From contig BDIP01000025.1 in the NCBI GenBank assembly GCA_003568945.1, positions 1 through 31,587 on the forward strand: a stretch of DNA of 31,587 nt. The letters run 5' to 3'. Below are positions 1 to 12,600 of this stretch, one piece after another. Origin of the DNA: Kipferlia bialata (Eukaryota > Fornicata). The notes under the pieces are model-generated. The model had not been told where the DNA came from. It ran no database searches and saw only the letters and a list, made by a program, of their open reading frames with translations. The position numbers and the translations under genes are program-made. Each line of letters starts with the position of its first letter. Positions within the stretch are counted from its first letter, which is position 1.

Positions 1-40
<40 letters not shown>

Positions 41-53
41 GAGAGAGAGAGAG
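1..53. repeat. Poly-G run followed by (AG)n
   Basis: Positions 1-39 are an unbroken run of G, followed by an AG dinucleotide tract to about 53. Read on the minus strand this is (CT)n then poly-C, lying inside an intron of the leftmost gene. C-rich tracts just upstream of 3' splice sites are common in this window, so it may belong to a splice acceptor beyond the edge. It could equally mark a contig end or a homopolymer length error. Confidence 0.9.
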
Positions 54-275
54 CCACAAAACACACACAGTGGGCTCAAAACGAACGAGTACCACGCAGC
101 ACTGACAACGAACACTGCTGAATGAGATATAGTATCACCTCCCCTCACCTGCGGCCACGAGGCCTCTCTTGATGGCCACCTTCACAGGCTCATCGGACAG
201 GGTGGGGAACTCAAAGGTGTCCCCAGGCAGCACTGACACGGCCTTGCCCTTACCATCCCTAACCAGGGAGTACAT
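1..275 (-). CDS. 5' part of an unrecognised gene, cut by the window edge
   Basis: One convincing coding exon is visible: it starts at the ATG at 275-273 and ends at 149 with the donor GCAG|gtgagg. It encodes about 42 residues beginning MYSLVRDGKGKAV and ending KRGLVAA. The first intron then runs off the left edge. An alternative first exon at 494-521 (ATG AGA GCA GTG CCT, donor gtaagg) would join in frame to an exon starting at 277, adding about ten residues. The acceptor this needs at 278-279 lacks the YTNAC element seen elsewhere, so the ATG at 275 is preferred. No domain can be recognised from so short a piece. The gene is divergent from TOR. Positions 1-148 hold only intron sequence and the poly-G/(AG)n tract. 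Confidence 0.55.
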
Positions 276-698
276 GGCTGGAGAGGCAGGTACCTACAGA
301 TGCAAAGACTCGTAGACTGAGAGACCGGATGGGAGGGGGACTAACTCACAGGTAGAAGCGGGAGTTCTAGTACTAATAAAGAGGGTCAAGAGGCAGTGTA
401 GACCGCAGTGTGAGTGACCACAGCGTGTGTCAGCAAGAGAGTGAGCAGCTCTCTTCTGACTGAGTTTGATACGACAAAAATAGTTGGCCTTACGGGGTGT
501 AGACCCAGGCACTGCTCTCATGGCCTCCCCCACTCCCTTCACCAGGGCATTCCTCACGCCCACCAGTTATAATTGACCCTTCCTACGGGTCCTATAGGTT
601 AGTAGGACAGAGAGTGGGAGTCTCTCTGCAAGAGCTCTGAGCGTGAGGGCTCTGTGAAGTACAGAGAAAGGGAGAGTAAGGGTAGAGGCTCCACCTAG
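276..698. promoter_or_regulatory. Shared upstream region of two divergent genes
   Basis: These 423 bases separate the start codons of the leftmost gene (minus) and TOR (plus), so any promoters of both must lie here or in the first exons. I found no TATA box or other motif I could defend. Short open frames on the minus strand at 294-563 and 567-842 do not start with ATG or overlap TOR exon 1, and are not counted as genes. Confidence 0.4.
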
Positions 699-3600
699 AT
701 GGAGGTGTCTACATCCAAGCCCCACCAGTCGGCACTGGATCTCTATGTACACCAGCTGGAGAACGCCAAGTAAGTTGTGTTGTAGGATCTCTTCTAGTTC
801 AAGCCATTCATTGTATGTATACTGCTCTCTTTGTTGTGGCATCAGTTGGGACAGTGGCTGTTCATGGAGTTCATATCTAGTATCATGATTGAGCGTTGAT
901 AGTGGTTGTAGAGATCAGTGGATTGAGATAAATGTGTATCATACATATGTCTCTCCCTCATTGCCAGGGACTCCCCTGTGTCCAGAAGGCATGCCGCACA
1001 GTCATTCAGGTAAGGAGCAGAGTATTAGGACATTAGTAAGATCGTGCCATGTTTCGGTGTGTATGCTGGCTGTCCCCATTATTACATGTATACACCCTGA
1101 TTTGTCATTCTCGTGTTCGTCTATCACTCTCTTTGTACTACTGTTCTCACCACCAGGATCTGGGTCGAGGAGACTGGGGCCCTGACGCTGTCAGACTTCC
1201 ACAGGACGAGGTGTGTACCCATATTCTCTCTCTCTCTCGCTGTAGGTTCTCCCTCCTTACTGTCTCCCTCACTATAGGTTCCTGGAGCGCATCTGTGAGA
1301 GGCTCAGAAACCTTGTCATCAGTCCCCTGTACTCCGTGGAGTTCGCAGGCATGGCTAGAGTAGTCTCTCTCTCTGCATCTCGTCTTCTGTATTGTTCTCT
1401 CCAACTCTCCATCTTCTCTCATACCCTATTCCTCCCCTGACCACTAGGCCTTGCTGCCATAGCTGAGCTGGTCTCGCACCGTGTTGGTGACACCCCCTCT
1501 CTCTCTGCCATCCTGTGGGAGGCACTGGTGTCGGTCAAGAAGTGCCCAAAGAACGTGTCGAAGGTGCATACATATGTATCCTCCTCTTAACTCTGCTATA
1601 TGTGTATACTTCTGTCTCACCCTCCAGGCCACCCATGCGTCCATGCGGTCCAAGGCACAGTACATGGCAGCCACCAGCATCGGAAAGATAGTCACATACG
1701 AGAGGTGGGTGCTATATGACCATACTATCTCCTGCCTCAAGATATCTGTATTATGTCATCCACACACCCTCCCTCTGACCCCCAGGAGTATGAACCCTGC
1801 TGTCACCCAGTTGCACCTGGTCGGGTCTATCTTCCCTCTGCTCAGGTACCTGACCCATACACCTCTCACTCCTGTATACATCCACCTTACCATCAGAGAC
1901 AAGTCGAGGAATGCAAACATCGGTGCCTGTAGGGTCCTGGCAGCCATCACGGCAGCAGGTGGGTATTGAATGCGGTCCTTTCTATTCACTGTATCCCCCC
2001 CACCCCAGGCGATGGCCGCACTGCCCTGGATGACATTGATCTGGACACAGCATCAGAGCTACTGAGACTGGTCATCGGACACGTGCAGGGTAGGGACTAT
2101 GTATGTGTTTATATTAATATACACTTAGTCACATAGTGTGTATTGCCTCCCATTCTCCCTGACTCACTGTAGGTGACCCTCTAGTGACAGAAGTGGCAAG
2201 GGGGGCATACACGTCCATCATGAGGTGCATCAGACACAAGCAGGTGAGAGATGTGTCAATGAAGAGAGTCTAGAGGGTTCCTCCTTGCCTTCACATCGTT
2301 GTTATTCATTCGTTCTTTCTTCAAACGTCTTCTCCCCTCTCACCCCCAGGTGCTGCCCTCTGGCTCTGCCCTCTCTCTCTCCCAGCGCAGTGCCGCATCC
2401 CTTGAAGGGGACGATGCAGCAGACAGAGCCACTAAGCTCTCGAGGTATTAGATATCATTATATGTACATAGTGTATAATATACCTTATATACCTTGACTG
2501 ACCCCCAGGCGCAGTAGCATCAGCCTTGATGCCACTGGTAGTGATGCCTTCAGCCAGGCACTAGGGGCCAGGTGGGTGCACTTCTGACACAATATGTATA
2601 TACCGCATTGTGACACTCCTTCACTCTGCGCATCTGTGTGTCTCCTCACCCCAGGATCTTCTCCGGCCACCTGCACCAGGTGGTGTATGAGGCCATGGGC
2701 CCGGGCATCATGTCCTCCAACTCTAACGCATCCTCCCTCTCGGCATGTCTGGTGCTGGCCACAGAGGTAGGGGCAGTGGGTGTATAGAGTAGTAACAAGT
2801 ACCCCCCCTCACCCCCAGTACCTTAAGGAGACCCAGCTGCCAGGGGTCATCAAGAACAGGAGAGGCATTGTCACTGCCATCCTGGCTCTGCTACCTAGCA
2901 GGGCGGCCAGAAATGCAAAGGTATAGGAGTGTGAAGACACGTCAGTGTGGTACAGTCTTGTGTATGTCTACCCCTCACCCCCAGGTCCGCAGTGCTCTGT
3001 CCATGGCCGTCCCTGGCCTGGTGTCCAGTCTCAAGGCTATCGAGGCAGAGGATAGAAGGTGCGGCACATGGGTCTCACTTTTAGTGATTGTTTGGGGGAC
3101 AATTCCCACTTTATCTGTACCTATATCATCCCCTCTTTACCCCCAGGTGGGACAGTGAGAGACAGAAGGAGGCGCAGGCCCAGGCCAACAAGGATAGTGG
3201 GAGGGAGGGAGAGAGGGTCAGGGCTCGGAGGGCCAGGGCCAGACCCCCCCTGCCCCACCTGCCCTACCAGGCACCCTCCTCGACCCTGTCGCACTCTCTC
3301 TCCCACTCCATGCAGGCAGGAGAGGCAGAGAGAGACGATACCTCGAGGGTCGGTGGGGGGACGGGCCAGCAGGAGAGGGAGAGAGAGAGTGAGCTGGATG
3401 GCGAGTATGACCTCCAGCCCGCCCCAGTCCCCAAGCCCCTGGGTGATGTGGACACTCTCATAGGCCCTATAGTCACATTCCTGCTGCAGTGCTACGACAC
3501 TTGTGCGGCAGAGTCCGTGGAGTGTAGCAAGCAAGTGTTCACAGGACTAGGTGCGTCTCTATTATGTGTTAAGCTCTCGAAGTGTAATATCAACTTGTAT

Positions 3601-6600
3601 CTAGTTTGAACCCTGACCCCAGCTGCTGTCACTGGGGCTCTTAAGGAGGGCATTGTCAAGTACATGCCCCAGATTAGACCCAGACTCAAGCTGGCTCTTA
3701 GCAGTAACACAGGTGGGTGTATACCCCGTCGAAGTGTGGTTCCTCTGTCACGTTGTATCCATTGTGTACTCTATCTGACCCCCAGACATTGAGTCCGCCC
3801 TGACCCTTGTGCGGTCTCTGGCCAAGCATGCCCCAGAGGCAGTGGCACCAGCTGTGGCCACGATGCTGGACGTGATGCTGAGCAGGTGCGGGGTGTATAG
3901 TGACTGTGTGACGTGTTGTTGATTTCAATGAAGTGTTGATGTTTTTGTCCTTATTTATCATTGACCCCAGGGAACCCACCAAGGAGCTGGTCACTGCTCT
4001 GCAGCTGTTGCACTCCTCTCTGCCTGTCCTTGCATACCCCATCCAGGTATGTAGTGTCTGTATGCATTATATGTATCTGCAATACGCTATTGATGGCTCC
4101 GTTCTGACACCCAGCGCCGTCTCCTGAACGTCGTGTCTCTGACCCTCGCCGGAGTCCCCTTCTGTCTATCCAACACAGCAGCCCTTCCCCCCCTTAGTGA
4201 GAGAGAGAGAGTCATGGCCCAGCACTCCGATGAGGCCGAAGAGGAGAAGGAGAGGCTCAGAAGGAGGGTCGAGTCGCAGTACACTCGGTCAGCCAGTGCC
4301 AAGCCAAGACGGTATGGGAGCCAGTGTACCTCTCTCATATGACTATCTCTTTCTCACCTCCAGTGTGACCACCTCTGTGTCTTCCTCACAGCTCTCCTCC
4401 CTGCCCGACTCTCCCGTGTCAGCACTCTCCCAGGCCTCTCCCACGGTACGTCAACGTATTATATGCGGATCCACCTCATATTGAATGTGTAGTATGTCTA
4501 TGAGTAAGTAGGTGAGAGTGTATATGGAGTCCAATACCCAGGAGAGCCCTCTGTCTGCTGCTGGGCGTGAGATGTCAATGGACATTGCCATGGAGAGGGA
4601 GAGAGACAGTGAGAGGGAGGAGGACCTGACCCGGTCTACTACTGCCAGGGGAGTGCCTAGGAAGCAAGGTGTGTGAGGGTGTCCTTGTGTGTGTCTCCAT
4701 TAACATCACCTCTTCCCCCACCCCCAGGCACCAAGATCCGACTGGTACTGCCTGAGGAGGCCTTCCAGCCCCAGGATGCAGAGCTGCCCAAGAACCTCTC
4801 ACCTGCCTCTCTAAGGTATGACATGCATAGTAACTAGGTCAGTCTGGTTTTTGGTCTTCTCTCTATCCCTCACCCCCAGGGACTGGCAGCGTTCCTGCCT
4901 TGCTCTGCTGTGTCACTTTGACTTCGGCACCTTCCCCCTTACAGACTTTGCAGCACACGTCGTGGCAGGTGAGGATCTATATATATGTGAATATTTCTAT
5001 TTGTGTGTGATGTGTCTCCGACTCTATCATTCCTCTCTCTGACACCCAGGCTATCTAGATGACCCTGACGCCTCCCTCAGACGCCTAGCATGTGCTGCCC
5101 TAGGGCACATCCTGATACCTGATACAGAGCTCAACTCGAGGAGGACAAGGTAGGATCCTTGTAGGATCCATCTCTAAATGTTCATATGAAACACCTCTAT
5201 ACCTCACACTTCAGAGTCCTGGCCCACTCTCTGTTCCTTGCCGGGCACAGGTGCACCATGCTGACTGGGACTGCTATCAGACTGGTGGTAGTGGCTGTCA
5301 CGGACGAGGAGGTGGGTGTATGGCTATGTATCATGTGTGCAAGTGTCTATATATGCCCCTCACCCCCAGCCGTCAGTGCGTCTGGCTGCCTATCAGGCCA
5401 TCCACCCCTTCCTGGACCAGTTCCTCCATCATGACACAGACACCGTGGCACTCACACTCACCCTGGGGGTCAACGACACGGACCCAGAGGTATGGATATA
5501 TATGTGTGGAGTGCACTATTACGTATAGGATACACATCTACTCACCACCCTCACCCCCAGGTCAGGAAGGAGTGTCTGTCTCTCATGGGCAGGCTGAGCC
5601 CCAACAGACCAGCCCTGCTATACTGCCTCAGGTACAGGATACTCGCTATGCATAATTGTATGTATATATCCATGTGTCATATCAGTTCCGCGTATGTTTG
5701 CAAATTCCCCCCACCTCAGGAACCAGTTCAGCTCTCTCCTTAAGAGGGTCACAGATGCCGCACAGGAGCAGGTGGGTTTCATACAGTGACACATATATCC
5801 ACTATAAAACAATTTGATATGGCTAACCCTACCCCTCTCACACCAGGAAGGCCCCTCTGTGGACGTGCCCTCTGACTATTCCTCAGGTGCCTCCTCCTCC
5901 TCCTCGTCCCACTGGGACCAGATGCCCCCCCCTGCACCCACTGGGTATCTGTCCGGCACAGCCATCTCTGCCCCCCTCTCCCTCTCTCTCCCCCATGGGT
6001 CTGAGAGGGAGTCCATCGGGCCCATGTCGCCCACCTCCCCCTCTGAGGCAGGGTATGCCCTGGGGCAGAGTGTCAGCAGGGGAGGTGGCATGGCTGGGCT
6101 GTCTGGCAGGGGTGGGGGGTCGAGGGGGAAGCCCTTCCACACCATCGGCAGTGTCAGTGTCGACATCCTGACCCATGTCATATCACACTCACCCCCGTCA
6201 GTGGTACGTGTCAGTCAGTCTCTCTGCCTCTCCCACTCTATCTCTCTTGTCACTCCCCTCACCCGTCAGATCATGCCGCAGATTGACTCCCTGGTCACCT
6301 CTCTCCTCACTGTCATCAGCGGGGTGTCCCAGGCCAAGCCAGCTGCCCTCACCCTCTCCCTCTCCATATCTCTCAGTGCAGACAACGTCAGGTGGGTTAT
6401 GGAGTTGTTACATACCTCCCTACTCCCAATCCCTCCTCCTCTAGTCTCCCATACTCACCGACAGGGAGCGTGCCGACCAGCGTCTCCACCTCCTGTCATC
6501 ACTCCTGAGGTAGGGTATAGTTGGTATTGTAATCCGTCACTTCCGTTATAACGAGGGACTGGGTTTGATCCCAATTATGACTGCGGGACAGTCTCTCCTC

Positions 6601-9600
6601 TGCCCCCACCCCAGGTGTCTAGGCCATGCCGCAGCTGTGGCCAGGATGAAGATGCTGCCCCACCTCGACAAGTGCTTCAGGTACGGTATTATGCCCATAT
6701 ATCCAACACATCAACCCCCCATTCCACCATCCACCCCAATCAACCCCAGGACCCTGATTGACATCATATCTGTCAGACCCGATGGTACTGCCAAGAGTGA
6801 CCAGAGAAAGCAGGTAGGCGTTGTTGTTCTGCACAGACAAATCAGCTGTTACATCTGACTTCCTCACCATCCCTGTTCCTCACCCCTCAGGCTCTGCTGG
6901 CCCTTTCTAGTCTGGTGGAGCACACGGGATGCTCCTCCGTCCCCCTCACTGTGTATCCTGAGCTCCTGGACCACCTGTCCACCATCTTCCACACAGAGAG
7001 GGATGTGGCTGTGAGGCTGGCAGCCTCAAAGGCCCTAGGTCAGTGGTGTGGATATGGTATATCCATCGCACGTATATTATGCCACTGGGTGTCTCTGTCT
7101 AACCATAGGCACCCTTGGTGCTCTAGACCACCGGAGACTCAATGCTCTAGGACAGGTGGGTACTCACTGGAGGGTTTACCGTCAGCGTGTGTACATTGTG
7201 TATATACAGAAGCACTCCTATATTCACTGACATCAGGTCCGTCTGACCCCTTCCGATGTCTTTGTCGAGGGCAAGCCTCGGTTCTATGTCACTGCTGATC
7301 CCTTCATCCATAGAGACGTCGGTACGGGATATCCGTTGTAGGATGGCGATATCAGTGTTTAGTAATGGGTACAGTCCAGTCCCTCACCCCCAGGCACCCC
7401 CCTCCCACCCCCCATGCGCCATCACGGCCCCCTGGAGGTGGATGCCTCGAGGGCACACCTGCTCAAGGTGGGTACACTTGTTATACCCATCCTTCCTCTC
7501 TCTTTCTTTCTCTCGCTCTCTCTAACCTTTCAGGATGGCAACAATGGAGGCGAGGGTGGAGGTGGGAACCAGGTATGTACTTGCAATTATGCTCTGCATT
7601 CGAATTGTCTCCCTCCCACGTCTTAGTGCACCTACCACCTATTTCATAGTGACTGTCCACTGACCCTAGGACACCAATGCCGCAGATGGAGACGGGGGTG
7701 ACGGCGACCATGGCTCCACAGACCTCATTGTGCAGGTATGGACATGTATAGTACATAGATGCATATGTATAGGAATGGTATGGTGGGATAAGGTTTATGG
7801 TTGTTAGAGTGGTCCTTCCTTGAGTGGTGGATGTGTAACAATTTGTTCCCAATCCCTTACCCCAGGTCCCCCACTATGTGAGCCAGTTTGGGCTTGACTC
7901 TCTGCTCATGCTACTGGAGGACTCTGCACAGTATGTCAGACACCCCATCGTGACAAGGTATGGGAGGGTGTGACATGTACCTAAGGATATGATATGTATA
8001 CCCTCATCCCCAGTGCCCTTTGTGCCGTACTGAGGAGTGGGGACCAGAAGGAACTGGTACAGAGCAGACTGCCCAGGATCCTAGGTACATACTCTATCTC
8101 TCTCTCTCTGCCTCTCTGCCTCCACCTTACCCCCCAGCCGGTATCCTAGCCACTACAGACAGGGCCCACAGGAGGGAAGGCGGCCAGGACACATGCCGCT
8201 ACTTTGTGGAGCAGGCAGTCCTCATGGTGTCATTCACAGGTGGGGGAGTCTACTGTCTCACTCTCTTACCGTGTCTCTGACCCTCAGGCAGCTATGCATT
8301 CCTGTCAACTGGGTTCACATCTGCTCTATTCAGAAAGTACTGGGGCATAGCTCCCCTGAGGCTCCAGGTGTGTGTGCTCACTTGTGCCCTCTCTCATTGC
8401 ATATGAAGATAGAAGTATACATTGTTCAGCACAGTTGCGCCTCCCCCCACCTATCTCACCCACTAGCTGCTAGCCCTGCTTGAGACACTGCTGCAGGCCA
8501 GGAGACAGGAGTTCCTCGGATACCTACCCTTCTTCGTGAGGCCAGTGCTAGGGGTCCTGTACTCCCAGGTCGGTGTGCCTTGGTATATGCATTGGTACCC
8601 CCACTCCTAATAGTCCATCTATATGCCCCTCTAATGCCTAGGATGCTGCCCAGGGTGCAGATGCCAACTCTCGCAAGAGAGAGCGGGAGAGAGAGAGAGA
8701 GAAGGAGAAGGAGAAGGCCAAGGACAAGTCCAAGGACAGCAAGGGTCCGATGTCGGAGGAGAAGGAGAGAGAGAAGGAGAGAGAGAAGGAGGCCAGTCTC
8801 GAGAGAGGTGCCCAGTCTGGGACAGGGGAGGCCTTCCTGTACAGGACACTCCTCACTATACAGGTGGGTTGAGTATCCTGTGTGTATCTGACTAGCCACT
8901 CCACAACATAGTGGACCCTGTCTCTTTACCCCTCACCCCCTTCTCACCCAGGCCATGACCCCTCTACTGAGGGACTACCTGCACAACGTGGTCCCAGCCC
9001 TGCTACACCTACTGGAGACACCCACAGTTAACAGGTGCGATGTGGAGAGATAGAATGAAGGGCCAAGTTTTCATCTCTCAGACTATTGTGTTGAATCCCC
9101 CTCTGTCTCACCCCAGGACCTCTGGCTCTGTTGGCCCTATCGTGTCAGTCCCCACCCAGGTCCGTACCCTGGACACCCTCGAGAGACTGTGCCGCACACT
9201 GCCCCTGGACCTGCACCTCAGCAGCCTCATCCAGGTACGGTCAAACCAGTTCTTTGTGGACGCGCGTGCCTGAACCGTATATGGTCCCAAGTGTCTCCTC
9301 TCCAATACCCGTCCGTCAATTACCATCCCTCTCCCTCCTCACCCCAGGTCCTTCTCCTGGTCATCTCCAGGCCTGATGTGTCCGGTACCTCCCTCATCGC
9401 ACGGACAGCGGTCAGGGTGCTGTGTTGCGCCGCATTCCAGGTGTGGTATACTTGACTCCACAGTATGTGATGGTATCAGTGTGTGTAATGTCTCCAGTAT
9501 GTTGGTCTCATCCCAGGCTGGCTCCCAGTTTGTAGTGTTTGTGCCAGCTGTATCAAGGGTCCTGTCCAGGAAGAATGTAACCAGTGCAGCCACACGGTAG

Positions 9601-12600
9601 GGATACTCTGTACTCTCTCTCTCTCCCCTTATTATGCCCCTGCCACATACCCTCACTCTCCAGCGACATGGAGACCATATGCAACTCCCTCCTCGGGGGT
9701 GTATGGCCCCCTAGGATACCCCTCATGGACAAGTACAACAACATCGTGCCCATATCAGGCCCAGTAGGTACATACTCTCTTTGCATCTCTCTCTCTCTCC
9801 CATGTTGTTCTCTGACTCTAGGCTTTGCCTCTCTGAAGGGCCAGCGGGAGAGGGCAGAGAGAGGCGAGAGGGGCCGTGACGGAGAGTATGACGAGAGGGA
9901 GAGAGACAGGGCCAGACACAGCATGGGGGCAGGCATGTTGGGACATGCCCCCCCGGCCCTGGGTATAGGCATAGGTATACTGCTAATCCCCTGTATACCA
10001 ACTGTATCCCATTGATCCCCCTCACCCCCTAGGCGTTGGCAAGGGCTCCCCTGCCAGGGATGGTGCTCTGACCCGGTCTGTCCAGACATCCCTCCAGACA
10101 TCCATGATGGACCCCTTACAGAAGCTGTGTGCCCAGCTCAGGGTGCCACCTGCAGGTACCCATGATATAGCGTATATCCCCTTCTATCACTACACTTGAT
10201 GCTGAGCCTAACTTGAAGGAGAACCGGACCAGATTGGCTGGATCACCTCTATTGCAGAGACGGCAATCACCCACTCACCATGTGGGGTACTCAGGTAAGG
10301 GTTGGCTCGCTTGCCAGTGTGACATAGTATAGTCTACCTCCACCTACCTGACCCCAGGGCGTGCAGTGTTGTGACTAAGAGAGACGCCAGACTGGCCCGT
10401 AGTCTATTGACTGTGGCCTTCCTCTCTCTCTACGACGACGCAGATATCGGGGACAAGAAGGTGTGTATGTTGTATATCTAGTGTATATATATATATATGT
10501 GTGTGTCTGGTAACTCGCCGTCCCTGACTCCAGTCTCTGGCCGGTGCCCTAGCCCGTGCCGTATCTTCAGACCTGCTAGGCATGGAGTGTCTTCAGATGC
10601 TGCTGGATCTGATTGAGTACATGGAGAGAACACCCACAAACTTCTGTGACGTGTTTGACTTTAGGTGACAATGCTCTCTCTCTCTCTCTCCCACCCTCCT
10701 CCCTCTCCCACCTACTCACCCTCAGGGGTCTGTCCTTCCTGTCGGAGAAGTGTTCGGCCTTTGCCAAGGTACAGACAAATGCATATATACATATGGACCT
10801 GATATCTTAGTATACATCGGCCTAGCATAGGATTGATCTGCTCGATTATACACTTCTATCTGATGCCCACCCCGTCTCCCTCCCCCTGACCCCAGGCTCT
10901 GCACTACCGAGAGAAGGAGTACGAACTGCAGCCCCTCACCTCAGTGCGGTCTCTCATCAACATCAACCACCAGCTGGGTACGGCATCTATATATAGGTTT
11001 ATGTATCTGTCACTACCGTAACCCCTCCCCCCCTCACCCCCCAGGCCTCACCGATGCCGCAGCTGGTGTCATCATGCACATGCAGGTGGGGGTAGTAGTA
11101 CAAGAAGATGTGGGTTGGACGTCAATGTGAATCCACTGTATGTACTGAATATACTTACTGTCTGATGCACAGGTGCGGCAAAGGCTGGAGGAGCTGAGGG
11201 GACAGGCCTCCAAGGAGCACTTCCACGTCAGGACAGAGTACCTAGAGAGACTGCAGGTCAGACTGGAGCCTCCATCGTTTCTCTCTCTCTCTCTCTCTGA
11301 TTCCCCCTCACCCCTAGGACTGGGGCTCTGCCCTTGACCAGTACCAGAGGCGGTGCGGACGGTTCTCCATCTCTCAGGCGAGTGTGTTTCTCTACCCTAC
11401 ACACAACCCCACCCCCATCTGACCCACAGGCCGAGAGGGAGGATGCCCTCTTTGGCGAGTTGAGGTGTCTGTTCAGTCTCGGAGAGTACAGGTGGGATAG
11501 ATCATGTTTACCAATAGTGTATTCAATCTACAGTGACGTATGTGTCTGTCCAGATACCCCTCCTATCCCTCCATACTCACCCCCCAGACAGGCCCAGTGT
11601 ATAGTCAACACTGTGATCTCTGCCCCCAAGGGTCTGGACCCATCGCTCACAGAGACAGCACCCAAGGTAGGACAGGGACTGTATATCTACTCTCTCTCTC
11701 TCCCTCTATCTGCCACCCCCTCCCCCTGACATCCAGGGCAGCAGACTGCACCGTACCCCCTCCCACACCCATGTGGCCATGTCGCTATCAGACGAACAGA
11801 CAAGGCACATGCAGAAGACGAGGGCCCTGGCAGGTAGATACACCCATATTCATTCCCTAAATGCATCTGTATATGTATATCTCCCCCTCACCTCTAGCCT
11901 TCCGCATGGGCGACATGACCACCCTCGCCCTGTATGTGACTGACCTACCCACCGATGAGTACCTGGGTGCATTCCTCAGGGCAGTGCTCGCAGTGCACAG
12001 GAGAGACAGGGCCAAGGTATGCTTACATGTGTTTCTTTAGCATACTCTGTTACCACTCCTGCTATGCTATCTGCTCACCCCAGGCCATCATCTACATCGA
12101 GAGGGCTCAGCGTCTACTGGACCCCAAGTTTGTAGCCCTGATGGCCGAGTCCTATCCCAGGGCCTATAGGATAGCAGTGCAGGCAGCCCAGCTGGAGCAG
12201 CTGTCTCAGATCATCAGGTGCGGGGCGCAGTGCTCTCTTTCTGTCTCTCTCTCACTCTCTCTCTCTGTCTCTCTACCCCCCAGGTACATGGAGACCTTTA
12301 CCGCCGCCGAGCTGGACATCGACATAGGCAGCCCCACCCCCAGCCCCCACTCTCTGTCTACCACCTCAGCTACCATGGACAGGCACTGTAGACTGGCAGT
12401 GGCAGCAGCTGGGGCACCCCATGTCTCCATGGCAGTGGGTACCAGTGGGATAGACGACGGAGCCAGGGTCAGGGGGAGATACATCCACTCCTGGAACCAA
12501 CTCTTGGCAGGTAGAGATGTGTGAATTTGCCTTATAAGATGTGTTATACTCTTTTCAGTGTGTATGTCCACCCACACTCACACCCAGGTGTAGACCCCTC

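Larger units (their letters stand above)
699..10294 (+). other. TOR: TOR exons 1-54: N-terminal HEAT-repeat solenoid
   Basis: Exons: 699-769, 968-1009, 1157-1210, 1278-1348, 1448-1563, 1628-1704, 1786-1845, 1897-1958, 2009-2089, 2173-2243, 2350-2444, 2509-2571, 2655-2766, 2819-2920, 2985-3058, 3147-3550, 3623-3712, 3786-3885, 3971-4046, 4115-4311, 4364-4445, 4542-4668, 4728-4815, 4880-4968, 5050-5149, 5215-5311, 5370-5489, 5561-5631, 5720-5771, 5847-6203, 6270-6391, 6465-6509, 6615-6680, 6750-6813, 6891-7038, 7109-7155, 7237-7321, 7394-7467, 7534-7572, 7670-7735, 7866-7957, 8014-8084, 8138-8239, 8288-8367, 8467-8568, 8642-8863, 8952-9034, 9117-9234, 9348-9440, 9517-9596, 9664-9767, 9822-9962, 10033-10155, 10219-10294. 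Recognisable TOR stretches include LAAIAELVS (exon 5), [12 protein letters not shown] across exons 19-20, and [18 protein letters not shown] across exons 35-36, the counterpart of VLGLLGALDPYKHK in human mTOR. This region is the platform for Raptor- and Rictor-type partners in known TOR complexes. Confidence 0.85.
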
